Source: Malurus cyaneus samueli | Lineage: Eukaryota > Chordata > Aves > Passeriformes > Maluridae | Assembly (NCBI GenBank): GCA_009741485.1 | Contig: CM019238.1 | Location: 10,432,701-10,496,700 of the forward strand | DNA length: 64,000 nucleotides | Direction: 5' to 3' | Shown here: positions 26,408 to 39,100 of the stretch, one piece after another | Layout of the letters: the number at the start of each line of letters is the position of its first letter | How positions within the stretch are numbered: position 1 is the stretch's first letter | Made by a program: the position numbers and the translations under genes | The notes under the pieces: generated by a model | Seen by the model: only the letters and a program-made list of their open reading frames with translations | The model's database searches: none | What the model was told of the DNA's origin: nothing

Positions 26408-29400
26408 CACATTGATATGTGTTCATCCAGTACTTACAGATATACAAATCCCAAAACATTCATTTTACCTAGTGTGTTGATGATGAGGAACCAGTTTGCC
26501 AAGCATTTGGTAACTTTCTGATAGACTGACTGCATCTTTGGAAGCCAGAAAATAAGCAGTTAATGAGTAGAGTAGTGTAGGTGTGCACCCAGATCTGGAT
26601 TTTTGTGAGAAAGGCTCTCTTTATGTGTCTGTAAGGACAACCCATGGAGTCAGGTGGGTTGGAAGAGGCCCCTGGAGGTCTGGAATGTGACTCTGCTCCA
26701 GGGCCCAGGACCATGGCATGGTTGGCTGTGTGGGCCAGGCAGGAGTGTTGGTGAGGCACCAGTTATCCATAGTAAGTGGGGAATTTGGGCTACCAGAAAT
26801 GTCCCTGCTGAGGTGTCCCCGTGAATGATTTCTTAAACCTTGCACAAACACCATGGGGATCACCCACAGGAATGTCTCCATTCTGCTTTCCTCTCGTGGT
26901 GTGCTCTTTTGATACTTTCCTTGCTCTCCATTCCTGTCGAGCACTCTGTCACAGGTGAGATGTGGTAGGAGCTCTTACAGCAGCCCTGTGTCTCTCAAGG
27001 ATTCCCCTCTATAGACAGTGGAAGAAAGGAATTTAGCCCTGTGTATTCAACAGGGAGTGTGTCCTCCTAACCTAATCCAAACTCAAGAGGACTGTGCCCT
27101 CAGAGCACATAATCCAATTCAAACTGCCCACATACTTGAAAAACAGATGAGAGATAAAATAATCTTGTACATGTACACCAGTTCCTCTGCCCCACAGGGA
27201 CTACCAAGTTAATGGAAGTTCATTCTCTTTAATTTTAAATTCTTATTATTCATAGTTCTTTCCTACAACTCCCTTCTGGGAATGACAAGCAGTGGATATA
27301 GAGTTTTCTAATTGTGTGATTACTTGAGACTGCAACTGCCTGATCTGGGAGCTAGTTTTCATTTACTTTGCCTTCAGTAACTTTATTCAAAGGAACTAAT
27401 GAAAAGAGACTCATCAATTATTGAGATGAATTCAGCTTTGTTACCAAAGTTTGCATGGTACTAAAGACATGAAAACAGAACTGTATGAAAGTTTACATGG
27501 TAAATGTGGTTGGCTGAAGAGTATTGAAACTGTCTTGGAGAGTGTCCTTAAAGAACTCATGTATAGTCAACAGCACTTAAAATACTAAATGCATATATCC
27601 TCATGTATAAAGTGTGTCTTCAGTGTGCTGCTCCTTATCTGAAACCTTGTTAGGATAAAACTTTTATTTTTAAATATAAAGAAATATTTTCAGTCTGTTT
27701 TACTTATGTATCAGTTACACTTCTCCCTCAGATACTGATTCTTTTTTTCTATCTCCTTTGTCTGAATATAGTTCTGTGCACCAAAGAAGTATCAGAGATG
27801 CTGGGCAATCTCTTTGAGCTTTTCCACCATTCATTAATTCCCTCAGGAATCCAAAGAGCTAACCAAAATGGTACCATTCACTGTGCAACCTGCTAGAAAA
27901 AAAACAAACTTTTTTCCCCTTTTGAAGCTTGGAAAAGGGAAGTATTTTCGTTTACTAGACTTTGTGGAAAAATATGAGAAAAGAAAAACCCATCTTCAGA
28001 TGGATTTCAGAGCTTGATGAACAGGTAATTTACAGTCTTTGAGTTCATCAAAGTGCTGTGTTTGCACTGACTCTTTGGGTACCTGAGTTGTTCACTTAAG
28101 GAATTTAAATGTTAGGAATAAAACAGGAAAATTTTGTTAGTTGTTCCATCTAAGAAGCACATGTAATGTCACATACCTGATCTGGCTACTCCAATGTAGA
28201 GCAACATACTTTTCTTGCTTAAAGTAATGTTTCCTTGATAGTTCGTGCTAATTTAATCATGTTATTTCATAGCTGACTTTGAAGAATAGGGATAAATTTA
28301 TAGGTCCTTGAACAAGAGCAGAAATTTAGTGGTTTGTATACCTTGTTCACTGCAGATCACCCACTTGGCTTTGCTGCCATGGAGCAAAGAGTGAGGCTGG
28401 GCAGAGGCTGGAGATTTCTCAGTGACCTTTCCCACAGCTCTTCCAAATCTGCTCCCCATTGCAGGAGGGGAACTGGAGTGAGAAGGGAGGAGTTTAGGCA
28501 ATGCTGTGGGGGGCTGAGAAGGCTGGACAGGCTGAGGCACATTCCCTGAACCCACGTCTGGGACTTCAAAAAATATAGGAAAGCATGAAGCCATGAAATG
28601 TGATTTTATTGTTCATGTCCTGGCTCTGCTGCTGTTGCTTTTCAAGGTGCCTTTTACATTGTTTTCTAACATGGTGACAGCTGCAGAGAATCAAGGCATT
28701 ACACTGAATATTTTAAACCAAACCACTTTTATAAGTTCCAATTTCTGTACTGTTTACTTCAACACAGGCTCTTTAAATACCTGCCAGATATTGAAATGCT
28801 TAGAAGATCAAGGTCACCAAATACTCATTTTTAGGGTAAATATGCTGCATTTTAAAAAGCTGCCTTAGTGCCCTTCCCCTCTCTTTCTCTGTGCTCAGCA
28901 GAGCGATCAGCTCCACGCAAAGAGCACAGCTTTGGAAGGGCACTTCAGGTTCCATCTGTCTCCAAGAACATCTGACTTGGAAGAGGTAGCAAAGAATATG
29001 ATGAGAACAGAGATTTCCCTTCCATCACAGAATGTGTCTCAGAGCTCCCTGTCTCCAACAAAATCCTAACCTGCCAGCTGTGATTTGCTCTTCTCTCCAT
29101 CAGCAAGCGCTCCCGAAAACCCCTGTGGTGAGGTGCCACCTGAAAAGCTGGCTTTGACAAGTGCTACAGGATGAAATGCCCCTGTCCAGTCACTTCTACT
29201 GACACTGCTGCGGCATTTTCATTCTTCAAGTATAATTTCTAAGCCTTGACCTCATTAATATGCCATCGCTCCTGGAAGCTGAGACTTTGTGCAGGGCTTT
29301 TTCTCTCCCTAGAGAATTTTGGTGATTTACCAGCATGTTCTTTTGCATTTTCAATGTAAGGCTAAAATGCTTCTGGCTCCATATGCATATGTAATTCAGG

Positions 29401-32400
29401 GCAGAGCAATCTGTGGTTATTTGAACCTCTGGCAGTATATATTTACAGTGAGTTTGACCTCAAAGGAAATGATGAGTGTTCGGCTGGAATATTTGACATT
29501 TGAGTTGAGATGTTTAGCTGTGGATCATAAGAGAAGCTGGTCAAAAAAATGAAGCATACACAAGTCTTAAAGACTTTTTAGTCTGTGTAACAGAAATTTG
29601 AAGCTTTGATCAAAATTTGAGAAAAAAATTAGGTAGTATATAAGGATATCTAAATGCATTTTTCCTTATTTTTGGCCCAGATTTGGAGAAATATTTGCAC
29701 GTTGCTAAATTTAATGAAGTTTTTTTGCAGTTATTACTTAATTGAGGAATTTTGGAATATCTGTGCTTTTGCATGCCTTCTAATTCTTGTTAGCAAATAT
29801 TCACAAAATGGAGATCAGAGTAGTGAAACTACAAAGCCTGTAGATGTGTTTCTGCAGCAAAATACTCCTGGTTTGTTGCTGAAACAAGATATTACTGTCA
29901 TAGAAATGAATTAGTAAGAGTTTTTAGGAGGGTTGTAGGAGAAGCATGGCAAAATTCACCCATCTTGAACCATGATAAACTTGGTTTTGCTCAAGATTGG
30001 TTGTTTTCTAAGTGGTTTTATCTCCAACGGATACATTTTTTGATTTTGTGCGCCTCGGGGGAAAACCATTTGAATTTTTTTAAAAATGCAGTTTAAAATA
30101 TGGACCTGGAGTAAAAAACTAGAGTCTACGTGATTCAAAGGGTAAAACTCACAGAAAAGAGACATGAGAGACATTTTATCTGAACCTTCCCCTCCTTCCC
30201 TCTCCCTGCTTGCTCTTTGCAATTGCTCCTCAGTTGCTGGACAAGGCCACCCTCCACTCGCTTCTGGAGTATTGCCAGCATGGGCTTCTCAGCTTCTCCC
30301 CTGTAAAGCCAGGTAACTTGCTCTTCATGTCAGAGATATCAGGTCAGATGTCTCTGTAGAGTGAATTTTTATTAAGAGTCATGACAGTGTCCTTTGACCA
30401 TCCAGTTTGGTCAGCCAGCTAAGCTGAGGGAGCTCTGCATGCAGAGATCTCATCCTGCTTTGGAGGTGACATCCACAATTTTGGACAGGGCACAAAGTGG
30501 TCAAGAGAGTGTTATTTGCAATGTGTTCTTTGACCAGCAAATGTATCTCTGAGCACTGGAGTATTTAAAGAATACTCAGAGTGGTGTGGTGGTTGCTGTC
30601 AGTTTTTACGCAGCTCAACACCCCAACCTCCCTCATGGTGTGAGGAGCAAGGAGGGGCTCTGGGAGGAGACAGCAAACCCTCAGTGGGCTCTGCTGCTGT
30701 TCAGGTCTCACAGCCAGGCTGTGGTGAGAAGCTGGCCATGATGTGCAAGCACTGCAGCAGCATTAGCAATCTGCAGCCAAAAGCCAGAGATGTGAAACCA
30801 ATTCCATATGGTGAGGCTGATCCAATACCCTGACCCTTGAGATCACGTCCAGCCAGAGCTGCTAAAGGCTTTGCTGTGTGTGCTCAAATTCAGGGCGTGT
30901 TCACTTTTCTCCAGAATCAACATCTGAAAATAACAAGTTGCCAAAAATTCGTCGGCTGTAAATGATTTCTCCCCTTTAAGACTGTAAAAAATTTGCATCC
31001 CTCTTTGGACATTCTTAATGGAGTGCATCTATCATTGCTACACGTCTGCAAACCCTGAGCATGATGGATATCAGTTCCTGGATTCTGCTGTTCTACGGCT
31101 AATATATACATAAAAATATAACTCTTGTATTAGAGGAATGGTGGTTTTATTTCTGACTGTGTACCTACAGTTGCAAGCATTGCTTGCTTTGCAGAGCAAT
31201 AAATTTAATACATTAGCTAGTGTATTATTTTTTTTAATTATTTATTTGTAGATTATTTCAATTTAAAATGAGATTTTCAGGTAACAAGGTAGGCAAACAT
31301 GTTCAACAATGCCATGATATAAATTGCTGTAGGTGACAGATCCCTACAGAAATTATAACAGGCAGATGCGCAGTGCAAAAAATTATTCATGTGACAGCAA
31401 TCAGAAAGACAAATTACTCAGAGACTATGTACATGCTCCTCTATAATTGCTCATAAATTATTATGGTTCATGTTAAAATGCATCTAGACTCCCTAGACAA
31501 CTAGATTTATTTAAAATAAGAGTAATGGGAAATTGCCAGGAAACGTTGAGGAGGAAGATGCAGTACACGCTTTGGGTGATTGCTAACATAAAAGTACAGT
31601 AGCTTATTGTCAGCCAACTTAATCTATAATTTGCTTAATAGTTCTGTAGACTTCATTTTCAATTGAGTCTCTGCTCAGGTTGCAGTAGCCTGGATGGGTA
31701 ACTGGGATGGGCCCAGTGGGGTGCACTGTGGTTTATGGCTGATGTGTTTCCCAGCTCTGTGCCACACTGGGACTCTCTCCTGCACCCATGCGGGGCTCTC
31801 GTGTACCTGAGCACTTCCATGTTCTATGCAATAGGGTTGAATTTAGTCAGTTGGGGTAGAAGTTATGCTGAGGGGATAGGGAGACTGACAGATAGATGGC
31901 AAACCAAGACGAAAAAGAATTCCTTATTGAAAGTGTCTAAAGTACACCCACAATAGACAGGATTTAATTTGAATGAGCTTTCAGTCAGGCACTTACCAGG
32001 TGATTAGAGGGTAGCAGAGAAATGGTACAGATACTTTTATTGTATAATGAGCATCTCTCTAATCCCGTTATTTTTCTCACCACCCTGATTATATTACATG
32101 TTGAGGACTAACCCAACAAAAATGACAGCAAACTTTGTTCTGGATAATGGAGTGCTGAACTCCACCTAAGCAGCTTCAGTCATTTGTAATGACAGCTTGG
32201 AGAATACTCCAAACGAATCTAACAATGCTCACGCTCCAGTGACTGACAGCACAGCAAGAGGAAAAATTCCAGCTTCCATGTGAGCACAGGGAGCCTGACC
32301 TAGATTTTAGCCTCTACAGCTTCATAAGAGGAAACATTCTTGACTGTGTATTTAACAAGAAAAAAGAGCAGGGGGGAAAAGTCGTCTCCTGTTTGATTAG

Positions 32401-33314
32401 TCTTTCTTCAATAATTAAGATTTAGTCAAGGCGCCCTGTGAGGCTTCTCTCCTCCACAGATGTCATCAGCCTTATAATGACTGGTTGCTCTGTTCCCTGT
32501 GTGCTCTCCTCTGTGTAATTACCCCCTCCTGGCTCGCAGGGAGAGCTGTCACAGGGGAGCAGCTGGGGCAGGCAGGGCCATAGGCAGAGCCTGCCTGCAC
32601 CTTCTCCTACACCCCCCTCCCTGTCAGGATCAGCCTCCTAGGGCTGCTCAAATTCTTCCATTCAGATACTGTTAAAGGGAATAAAGTCTCTAGCGCAAAT
32701 TTCCATTTCTTTCTTTTGTTCTTTGGGATGTAGGTGCTCTGCTGGGCTCAGGTCACTGTGTCCAGTGCCTCCACTGGTGATGTGCTGGCAGTGGCCAGCA
32801 GACAACACCATTGTGGAGATGGTTTTAGCTACTCTGGTGACCTGCTCGTGAATTACCTTTTAAATGCCTTTTCTCTATTGCAGTGTACATAATATACTTC
32901 AACAGCTCAAATCCTGAAATTAAAAGTGCACACAAGAAGGGAAAAGAAATTTTCAAATGAAAGTGGAAGACATGGCAGACTGAATGATACTGAGGGATGC
33001 TTAGTGTTTGTTTGAGCTGTGCTTTGACAAGTTGTTGGGTGTGGATATGGGAAAAATTTCATTGGAAGAAGGGTATTTTTCAGCTTCCAAATTCAGATTT
33101 CCTTATTGGGTCAGTACCTAACTACAAAATTCCTACTAATTGTGACTCTGCTCTGTGAAAGAAATGAAAACCTGGCACTGCTCTCCTTGATCCACAGGCT
33201 TTCCATGTGTGTCTCATTGTTAGTTATTCTTTGGTATGGTTTAACTTTGCTGAACCAGCACAGGCTTGAAAGTGTTCGATGATGTGACAGGATTCAACTG
33301 ACACAAGATTGACA

Positions 33315-33366
33315 GAATTAATTAGATTAGCTGAATTAATTAGATTGGATGAATTAGTTTGGATCT
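33315..33366. repeat. 18-bp AT-rich tandem repeat, nearly three copies
   Basis: GAATTAATTAGATTAGCT (33315-33332) is followed by GAATTAATTAGATTGGAT (33333-33350) and the partial GAATTAGTTTGGATCT. The first two units each contain TTAATTA, a core recognised by many homeodomain proteins. Confidence 0.93.
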
Positions 33367-35830
33367 AAATTACAGTTCTGGACACCCATATTCACTTCAG
33401 CTTATGGCCCTACTTAGGTTTCTGTGACTTTGCTGAAGCGCAGGAGGGAGGGTGCCTTTGAGAATACCTGTGTGTCCTGGAGAACAAGGGATGAGCCATC
33501 TGGAGGGCTCGGCACTGCCTTTCACATCCCTTGCTGAGAGAAGGCAGCTGTGAGCTCTGCACTGCTCTTTAACTGTAAATCACACCAGCCTAAGGAGGAG
33601 GACATACAGAAAGCACAGAGCTTTTCTGAGGAAACTCTGTATGGAGTACAATGATACCTGCTCAATTAAAAGTCCTGTCACCTATACAAAAGAATTCATG
33701 GTGTCAGAACCAGGCATTTAATGTAAAATCTGATTAGATAGGGTTGTAGGACTGGGAGAACTGGGTTCTTTTTCCAGCTGTGCTGCAGGTTGCCCATGTC
33801 TGTGTAGCATCAGCTTAGAGAGAGGTCAATGCGATGTTTCCTGGCATCATGGCCAAGGGCATGTTCGAGTTGTGATGTGCAGCTTTGGTCACAGTGAAGG
33901 TTGTTAAAAACCTGGAGGAGATGCACTGAGAGCAAATGCCTCATACAGGATTTTCAAATAATGATCATTCAAACTTGTCCTGTTGCATGTGGCACTGTTG
34001 GAGGGAGGACGCAGAGGGAGCAGCAAGGCAAAGGAACATCCGTAAATTGCTGCTGGCCTTTCAGTTGATGTCATTAACACCAGGCATTAAAAGCAATGAA
34101 TTTTAATTTAAATCAGCAGGATGTTTTCAGCAAAATGAGAATGGAAATGAAAATCAAAGTTAACTGAAACAGTGTGTACATAACTTCAGGTGAAGGGTTT
34201 GGTTTGGGGGTTTTTGAAGAAGAAGGAAGTCAGCTGGTATAACCAGCTGCTGCTTTTGCACCTGCCTGTGGGGAGGGGGACAGGTACAGGAAACATGCTG
34301 GAGGTAAAGGTATTGCATGATCTTCCTTCACCTGTAAATACCCTCATGAGAGTAGGTACATTAAATATACAGTTTTGAGTAACGGGTTTCCCTTCCCTCC
34401 AGAGCTTATGTTAATTTTTCTTTATGCAAATTTATTTTGCAGCAAGATGTTACATGGAAGTTTATGTATCAGAAAAGTATGAAAGTGGTCAGTGTCAACA
34501 GGTTTAAAATACAGTTCAGGTGCATGGTTCATGTGAGCATAGTACACTTAAAGCTGATTTACTGCAATAGGAAAATTAAAACCCTCCATTTTTCATGGTT
34601 ACTTTTGAATGATTAAAAAGAAGCCTGAAAAGATGGTTGACATAATTTAAAGGCCATAAAAACCACTAAAAGTAGGACCAGACCTGATGTTATACCATTT
34701 GTAGAAATTTGGGCTCACTACATTTGTTTAGGAAGTAAATTTAAAAATCATTTGATGAGCAAATGCATTTGAAGATGCGTATGAAATGAAGAGTGTATGA
34801 GGATATCCAACCGTTATAGTTTGAGAATTGAATGCAGAATAGGTGACTTGAGTATTTCTTGGTAGAATTTGAGGTGCTGCATTAAGGGTAGAGATGTTGT
34901 GTTTACTTGTTACTTAATTTTAGGTGATGTACTTGCTTATTGATGATCTGCCTTTACAGTCTTTCTCTTTGGTTTTATTCTTGGTTCATTTTCAAGCTTA
35001 CAGTTTTTCCAGCAATGAAAAACGTTGAATTAAAAGGTCTCTGATATGTGATGTATTGATGTGTGCATGTGCTAGGACTGTTTTGTACCTAAGATAATAG
35101 TAATGGGAGAAAAAAAATTGCAGGGAGAAGTAATCTTCTATTAAACTGACTGATGTATGTTAATTTTAAAGTGAAGTATCAAGTATCAAAAGATTTTGCT
35201 CAACAGAACATCAAGAGATGTTCCTTTTTGTTTACACAACTACTGTATTAAGTTTGATTGCATAGGCAGCATGTTGTAATTGTATGCTGTTGTATATGAT
35301 ACAGTCTGAGTAGGCTGTAGGGAAAAAACCCAGCTATGTGGAACTGCCTTGAAAAGAAAATTATAAATGTCATGTCTGTTATTTGGGTTTTTTTTGCATA
35401 ACATAATTAGCAGAGGTGGATGGAAAATTTTTAAGGGATAAGATTGACATCAGATGCCAATGTACATTTTCCTCCAACAAGGAATTGGAGAATTCAAAAC
35501 TGATTTACAAAGGCAAGTAGTTAAGGTGCAAAACATTTGGTTTATTTAATAAAAAATTAGTGTTTTGGGGATGAAAGTAATGATATTCTAAAGAAGTGGA
35601 CTTGAACAGGGCTCTATTTATTGCCTGGACAGTTACATGTAATTAAAAAAGATGTAGGAAACCGCTTAGCTGCCAATATCTGCTTTAAGCATTTCATATT
35701 ACCCTAAAACAATTCCGCACATGCCAAAAATTGTTTCTTTTAATGTATTGTATTGCATTTCCCAAGCTGCTTTTCACTATGTTGAAAAATATATGTGTCT
35801 AATATTTCTTTATTATTGTTTTACTTTCAG

Positions 35831-36104
35831 TTGATGGTTGCATTGACTGGTCAGTGGATCTCAAGACATACATGGCTTTGGCAGGTGAACCAGTCCGAGT
35901 GAAATGTGCCCTTTTCTACAGCTATATCAGAACTAATTATAGCATGGCCCAAAGCACAGGTCTTAGGCTTATGTGGTACAAAAACAAAGGAGATTTAGAA
36001 GAACCCATTATATTTTCCGAAGTTAGGATGAGCAAGGATGAAGATTCCATATGGTTTCACTCGGTTGAGTTGCAAGACAGTGGTTTCTACACATGTGTTC
36101 TAAG
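35831..36104 (+). CDS. IL1RAPL2: IL1RAPL2 coding exon for the Ig1 domain (probably exon 3)
   Basis: This 274-bp exon supplies the last two bases of a split Val codon, 90 whole codons, and the first two bases (AG) of a split Arg codon. It corresponds to about residues 28-119 of the human protein. It encodes most of Ig domain 1. The conserved Ig pair is visible as Cys in VKCALF and Cys in FYTCVLR, with the core Trp in LMWYKN. An extra Cys in DGCIDW pairs, in this family, with a Cys in the next exon. An N-glycosylation sequon (Asn-Tyr-Ser) lies at 35935-35943. The acceptor is a T-rich tract ending TTTACTTTCAG, with a plausible branch point in TCTAATA near 35798. The donor is AG|GTGAGT. The exon has no start codon of its own: a GTG at 35854 is an internal Val. 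There are no frameshifts or stops. IL1RAPL1 is the only serious alternative, and residues such as [11 protein letters not shown] and SEVRMSK favour IL1RAPL2. Confidence 0.96.
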
Positions 36105-39100
36105 GTGAGTATTGTGTTCAAGTCTAAATAAGAATGAGGAGATTATTGGTTAATAATGTATGGAGTATTAGATATTGGTTTAAAAAATCGTTTTAGCTAT
36201 AAGAATTGAGATATTCATCCAGTTAATACATATTCTTTTTTTTAAAATTCTCATAATTATATATGTCACATAAATACTTTGTCTCAAAATTAGTTTCCCT
36301 GGTAATTATAATTACCTTGACCAGCAGCTATAATTAATGTGCTTTCACTTAATTACTTCTTTTTTCTAAGTACAGCATTTGCAAATTCTCAATTTGCCAT
36401 AAACCTTCAGAACTTAATACGTCTTAAATCATGAAGTATTTTGTTTAAATAATGTTCGTTTCAAATCCTCCGAGTTATTAGAGAGTTACAATTTGAATTA
36501 TTCTGATGGCATCAGGCCATGGAGAGTTACAGTTCTGTCTGGTTTTGAAGAAATGTTTATTTTAATATACAATTATGATTTATCATAAACTTAAGCAGAC
36601 CTTGTTTGGTAAGGCAGCAAAATGCATTTCTCTGAAGTATTTTGAAACTGTTGGATGAGCCTTAAATTAAACATGTGCTGGAGCTCGTGATTTCCATCAT
36701 GTGGATGTTGATGTCATCTCTACGCCTAAAATGAGAAGGTAAAAAAAGGAGGACATTTAAAGAATGAATGAATTAATATTCCTTAAATGATCCAGTTTTG
36801 AATTAAAAGGAGTTTACAGATACTTTGTATGATTTGGTTTTAAACTTTGGTTTCAGAGCATAAGTTTGCTTCATCCTTGTCTGCTGCTCCATACTGAAAT
36901 TAGAAACGCTTAATGAATTTAATAAGCATTGAAACAAATAGCACCACTGTTTAGAATCCAAATTTTGCTCTCTGTCCATCTCTGCTGAGTCTTGCTGCCT
37001 TGTCTCAGCTGCCTCAGACCATTTTGGTCCTGAGGAATGTTACTGAAATCAAGGGTTGTGTGCTGGATTGTGGTGGTTTGTACTGGGCCCTAAAGTCCAG
37101 TTTAAATTTCAGATACATCTGCCAAACCCACCAGTTTGTCTGTGTTGCAGCTTTTGCAGTTGCTCTTCTATCAGCTGCTCTGTCAGAGGTTGGGTGTAAT
37201 GTGAACTCCCTGATTTTGAAATGTTACGGGAAGATGGTGATTTACATGTTTCAAGGGAGCTGTGCTTTTTTTCTTAAGAAGTCACTGTTGTGATAATCAA
37301 GTTACTAGTTTAATACTCTGAAATATTTTAATGCAAGTCCTTTGTGAAATATAAAGAATTGATCTTGGATCAGATTCTGGGACATACTTTTTTTCCGGGA
37401 AATTTCAGAGCTCTGCTCATTTACATGATAAAGTAGTTTGGTAACAAATGGGTAAGTTCTTGAATAATTCATGACTTCTTCTCATTTTCAGCTAAAAATT
37501 ATATGACTTGGCTTCTTGGAAGTCATTACACAGCAACAAGATCTTCCTTGTCAGTTATGCAGTTTCCTTGCTTTGACTTGAACTTTCTTATATAATTACA
37601 GATATTTTTGCCTTTTTCAGATTTATGTCAGAGCACAGAATAATAAGTATAGTGGTTACAGATAAAAGACTGTATTTATTCCATTACTTAATTAATTTTT
37701 TCTTCCAAAAACATGGTAATGTGTCCTTACTGTTATTGTTTATGAAGCCATGGGAGGCTTAAAATAGCTGAGGCTGTAGCAATAGTAATTGATTTTAATT
37801 TCATTAAAATTGAGCTAGATGTAATGTTCTGAAATGTGATCACAATTTTGTGGGAGACTATCCACACCATTAACTGTGTAATTTCAGCTTTATTAATCCA
37901 TTTTTTTGGAGGGGGATAAGCAGATGTTTGCGTTTTAGTCATTAACCAGGATCACCTGCTTTATGAGAATTAAGAGGTCACAAATGAGAGCAGTAATTTT
38001 AGAATCTGATTTTATTTTCTGGAAGCATTAACAATTTCTGTTACAAATGCCATCTTTTGTAGACTGAATTAGCAGAGGTTGGTAGATAGAACTTGATGCA
38101 GTGGAAATGAAGAGGTGACTGTGTCCATCAGTGTGCAACACTGGGTTTAGGGTTGTATGCATAGTTTACTCTTTTGATTTGGTAGCTGAAAGAAAAAAAA
38201 TGGGAAGGAAAATGGTTTTGATTCAAGGTAAGTTTAAAACTTTTGAAGTTTTTCTCAATAAGGAAGTTTTCATTCAGGTTCTCTAGGAGAAAATCCAAAA
38301 CAATTCAGTTCTAAATTGAAGTCTTTCTAGCCACTCACGAGGGATGTGTGAAGCCCTGGTGCAACGTGCTCTCCAAAAGGTGAAATCTCTCATTTGCATC
38401 ACCCAATGGCCAGGCTGTGCTGGGCTCCACCACTTCAAGTCTCTTGCCTTAGAACTGTTCTGTCGTTATTTGTGCTTATCTTTGCAAAAAGGTGCAGGGG
38501 GGGTGAGATGTTTGGTTGTGGTGCTAAGGCCAAGTGGGACAAAGATCCTGATCCCAGAAGTTCATGGACTGAAAGGAAGGACACTCTCGAGCTGGGAAGG
38601 CAATAGTGAGAGTTTTGTTAATTTACTCTCCCCCAATTTGTTACTTTCTTCCCAGTCAACACAACCTGACAAATAAGAAAACTGTATGGGGAAAATATCA
38701 GCTGCTCTTGTAGGATCAAGGTATGACTATCAGTGTGAAGGAATTTTTCAGAAGCTGCTTGAAAGGAGCAGATGAAGGATAGGCTGCTGTGACAGTGATT
38801 TGGAGATGGGTAAAAATTAAATGTGTCAGTAAATTCTTACTCACACAGAAATGTCATTTCAATAATTTTAATGTCTGTTTTGTAAAAGAACCTGTAATAC
38901 TGAATAAAATTAAGGAGTATTAGATCAGCCTAATAAATGAGGCTGCTTCTTCAGACTGAAGAGGTTTGATACCATAATTTAAATGTTGTCTCTCCTTTAT
39001 TAACCAATTAAACATTATTCCATAGACAGGTGTGGGGGTGTGTGGATAATAGGAGGAAATTATTGTTTCATTAAAACCTACTTGTCACTTCTCCCAGTAC

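Larger units (their letters stand above)
1..35830 (+). other. IL1RAPL2: IL1RAPL2 intron before the Ig1 exon (3' part only)
   Basis: No exon of this or any other gene could be supported in this 35.8-kb stretch. Open frames here are at most about 160 codons, carry no recognised domain and lack paired splice sites in a consistent phase. It ends in a normal acceptor (TTTACTTTCAG at 35820-35830) that must splice to an exon ending in phase 1, because the Ig1 exon starts with two bases of a codon. The contents are two CR1 fragments, poly-T tracts, short tandem duplications, one short telomere-like motif, a hairpin and a GC-rich block, all listed separately. The rest is unremarkable AT-rich sequence. 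That the left edge is still intron, not intergenic, is inference. Confidence 0.8.

Noticed and set aside
28593..28868. Open frame starting MKCDFIVHVLALLLLLFKV, like a signal peptide, upstream of the Ig1 exon
   Set aside because: The expected IL1RAPL2 signal-peptide exon has a different sequence and must end in phase 1. The only nearby donor-like site (AAG|GTGCCT) is in phase 0, and the rest of the frame resembles nothing.
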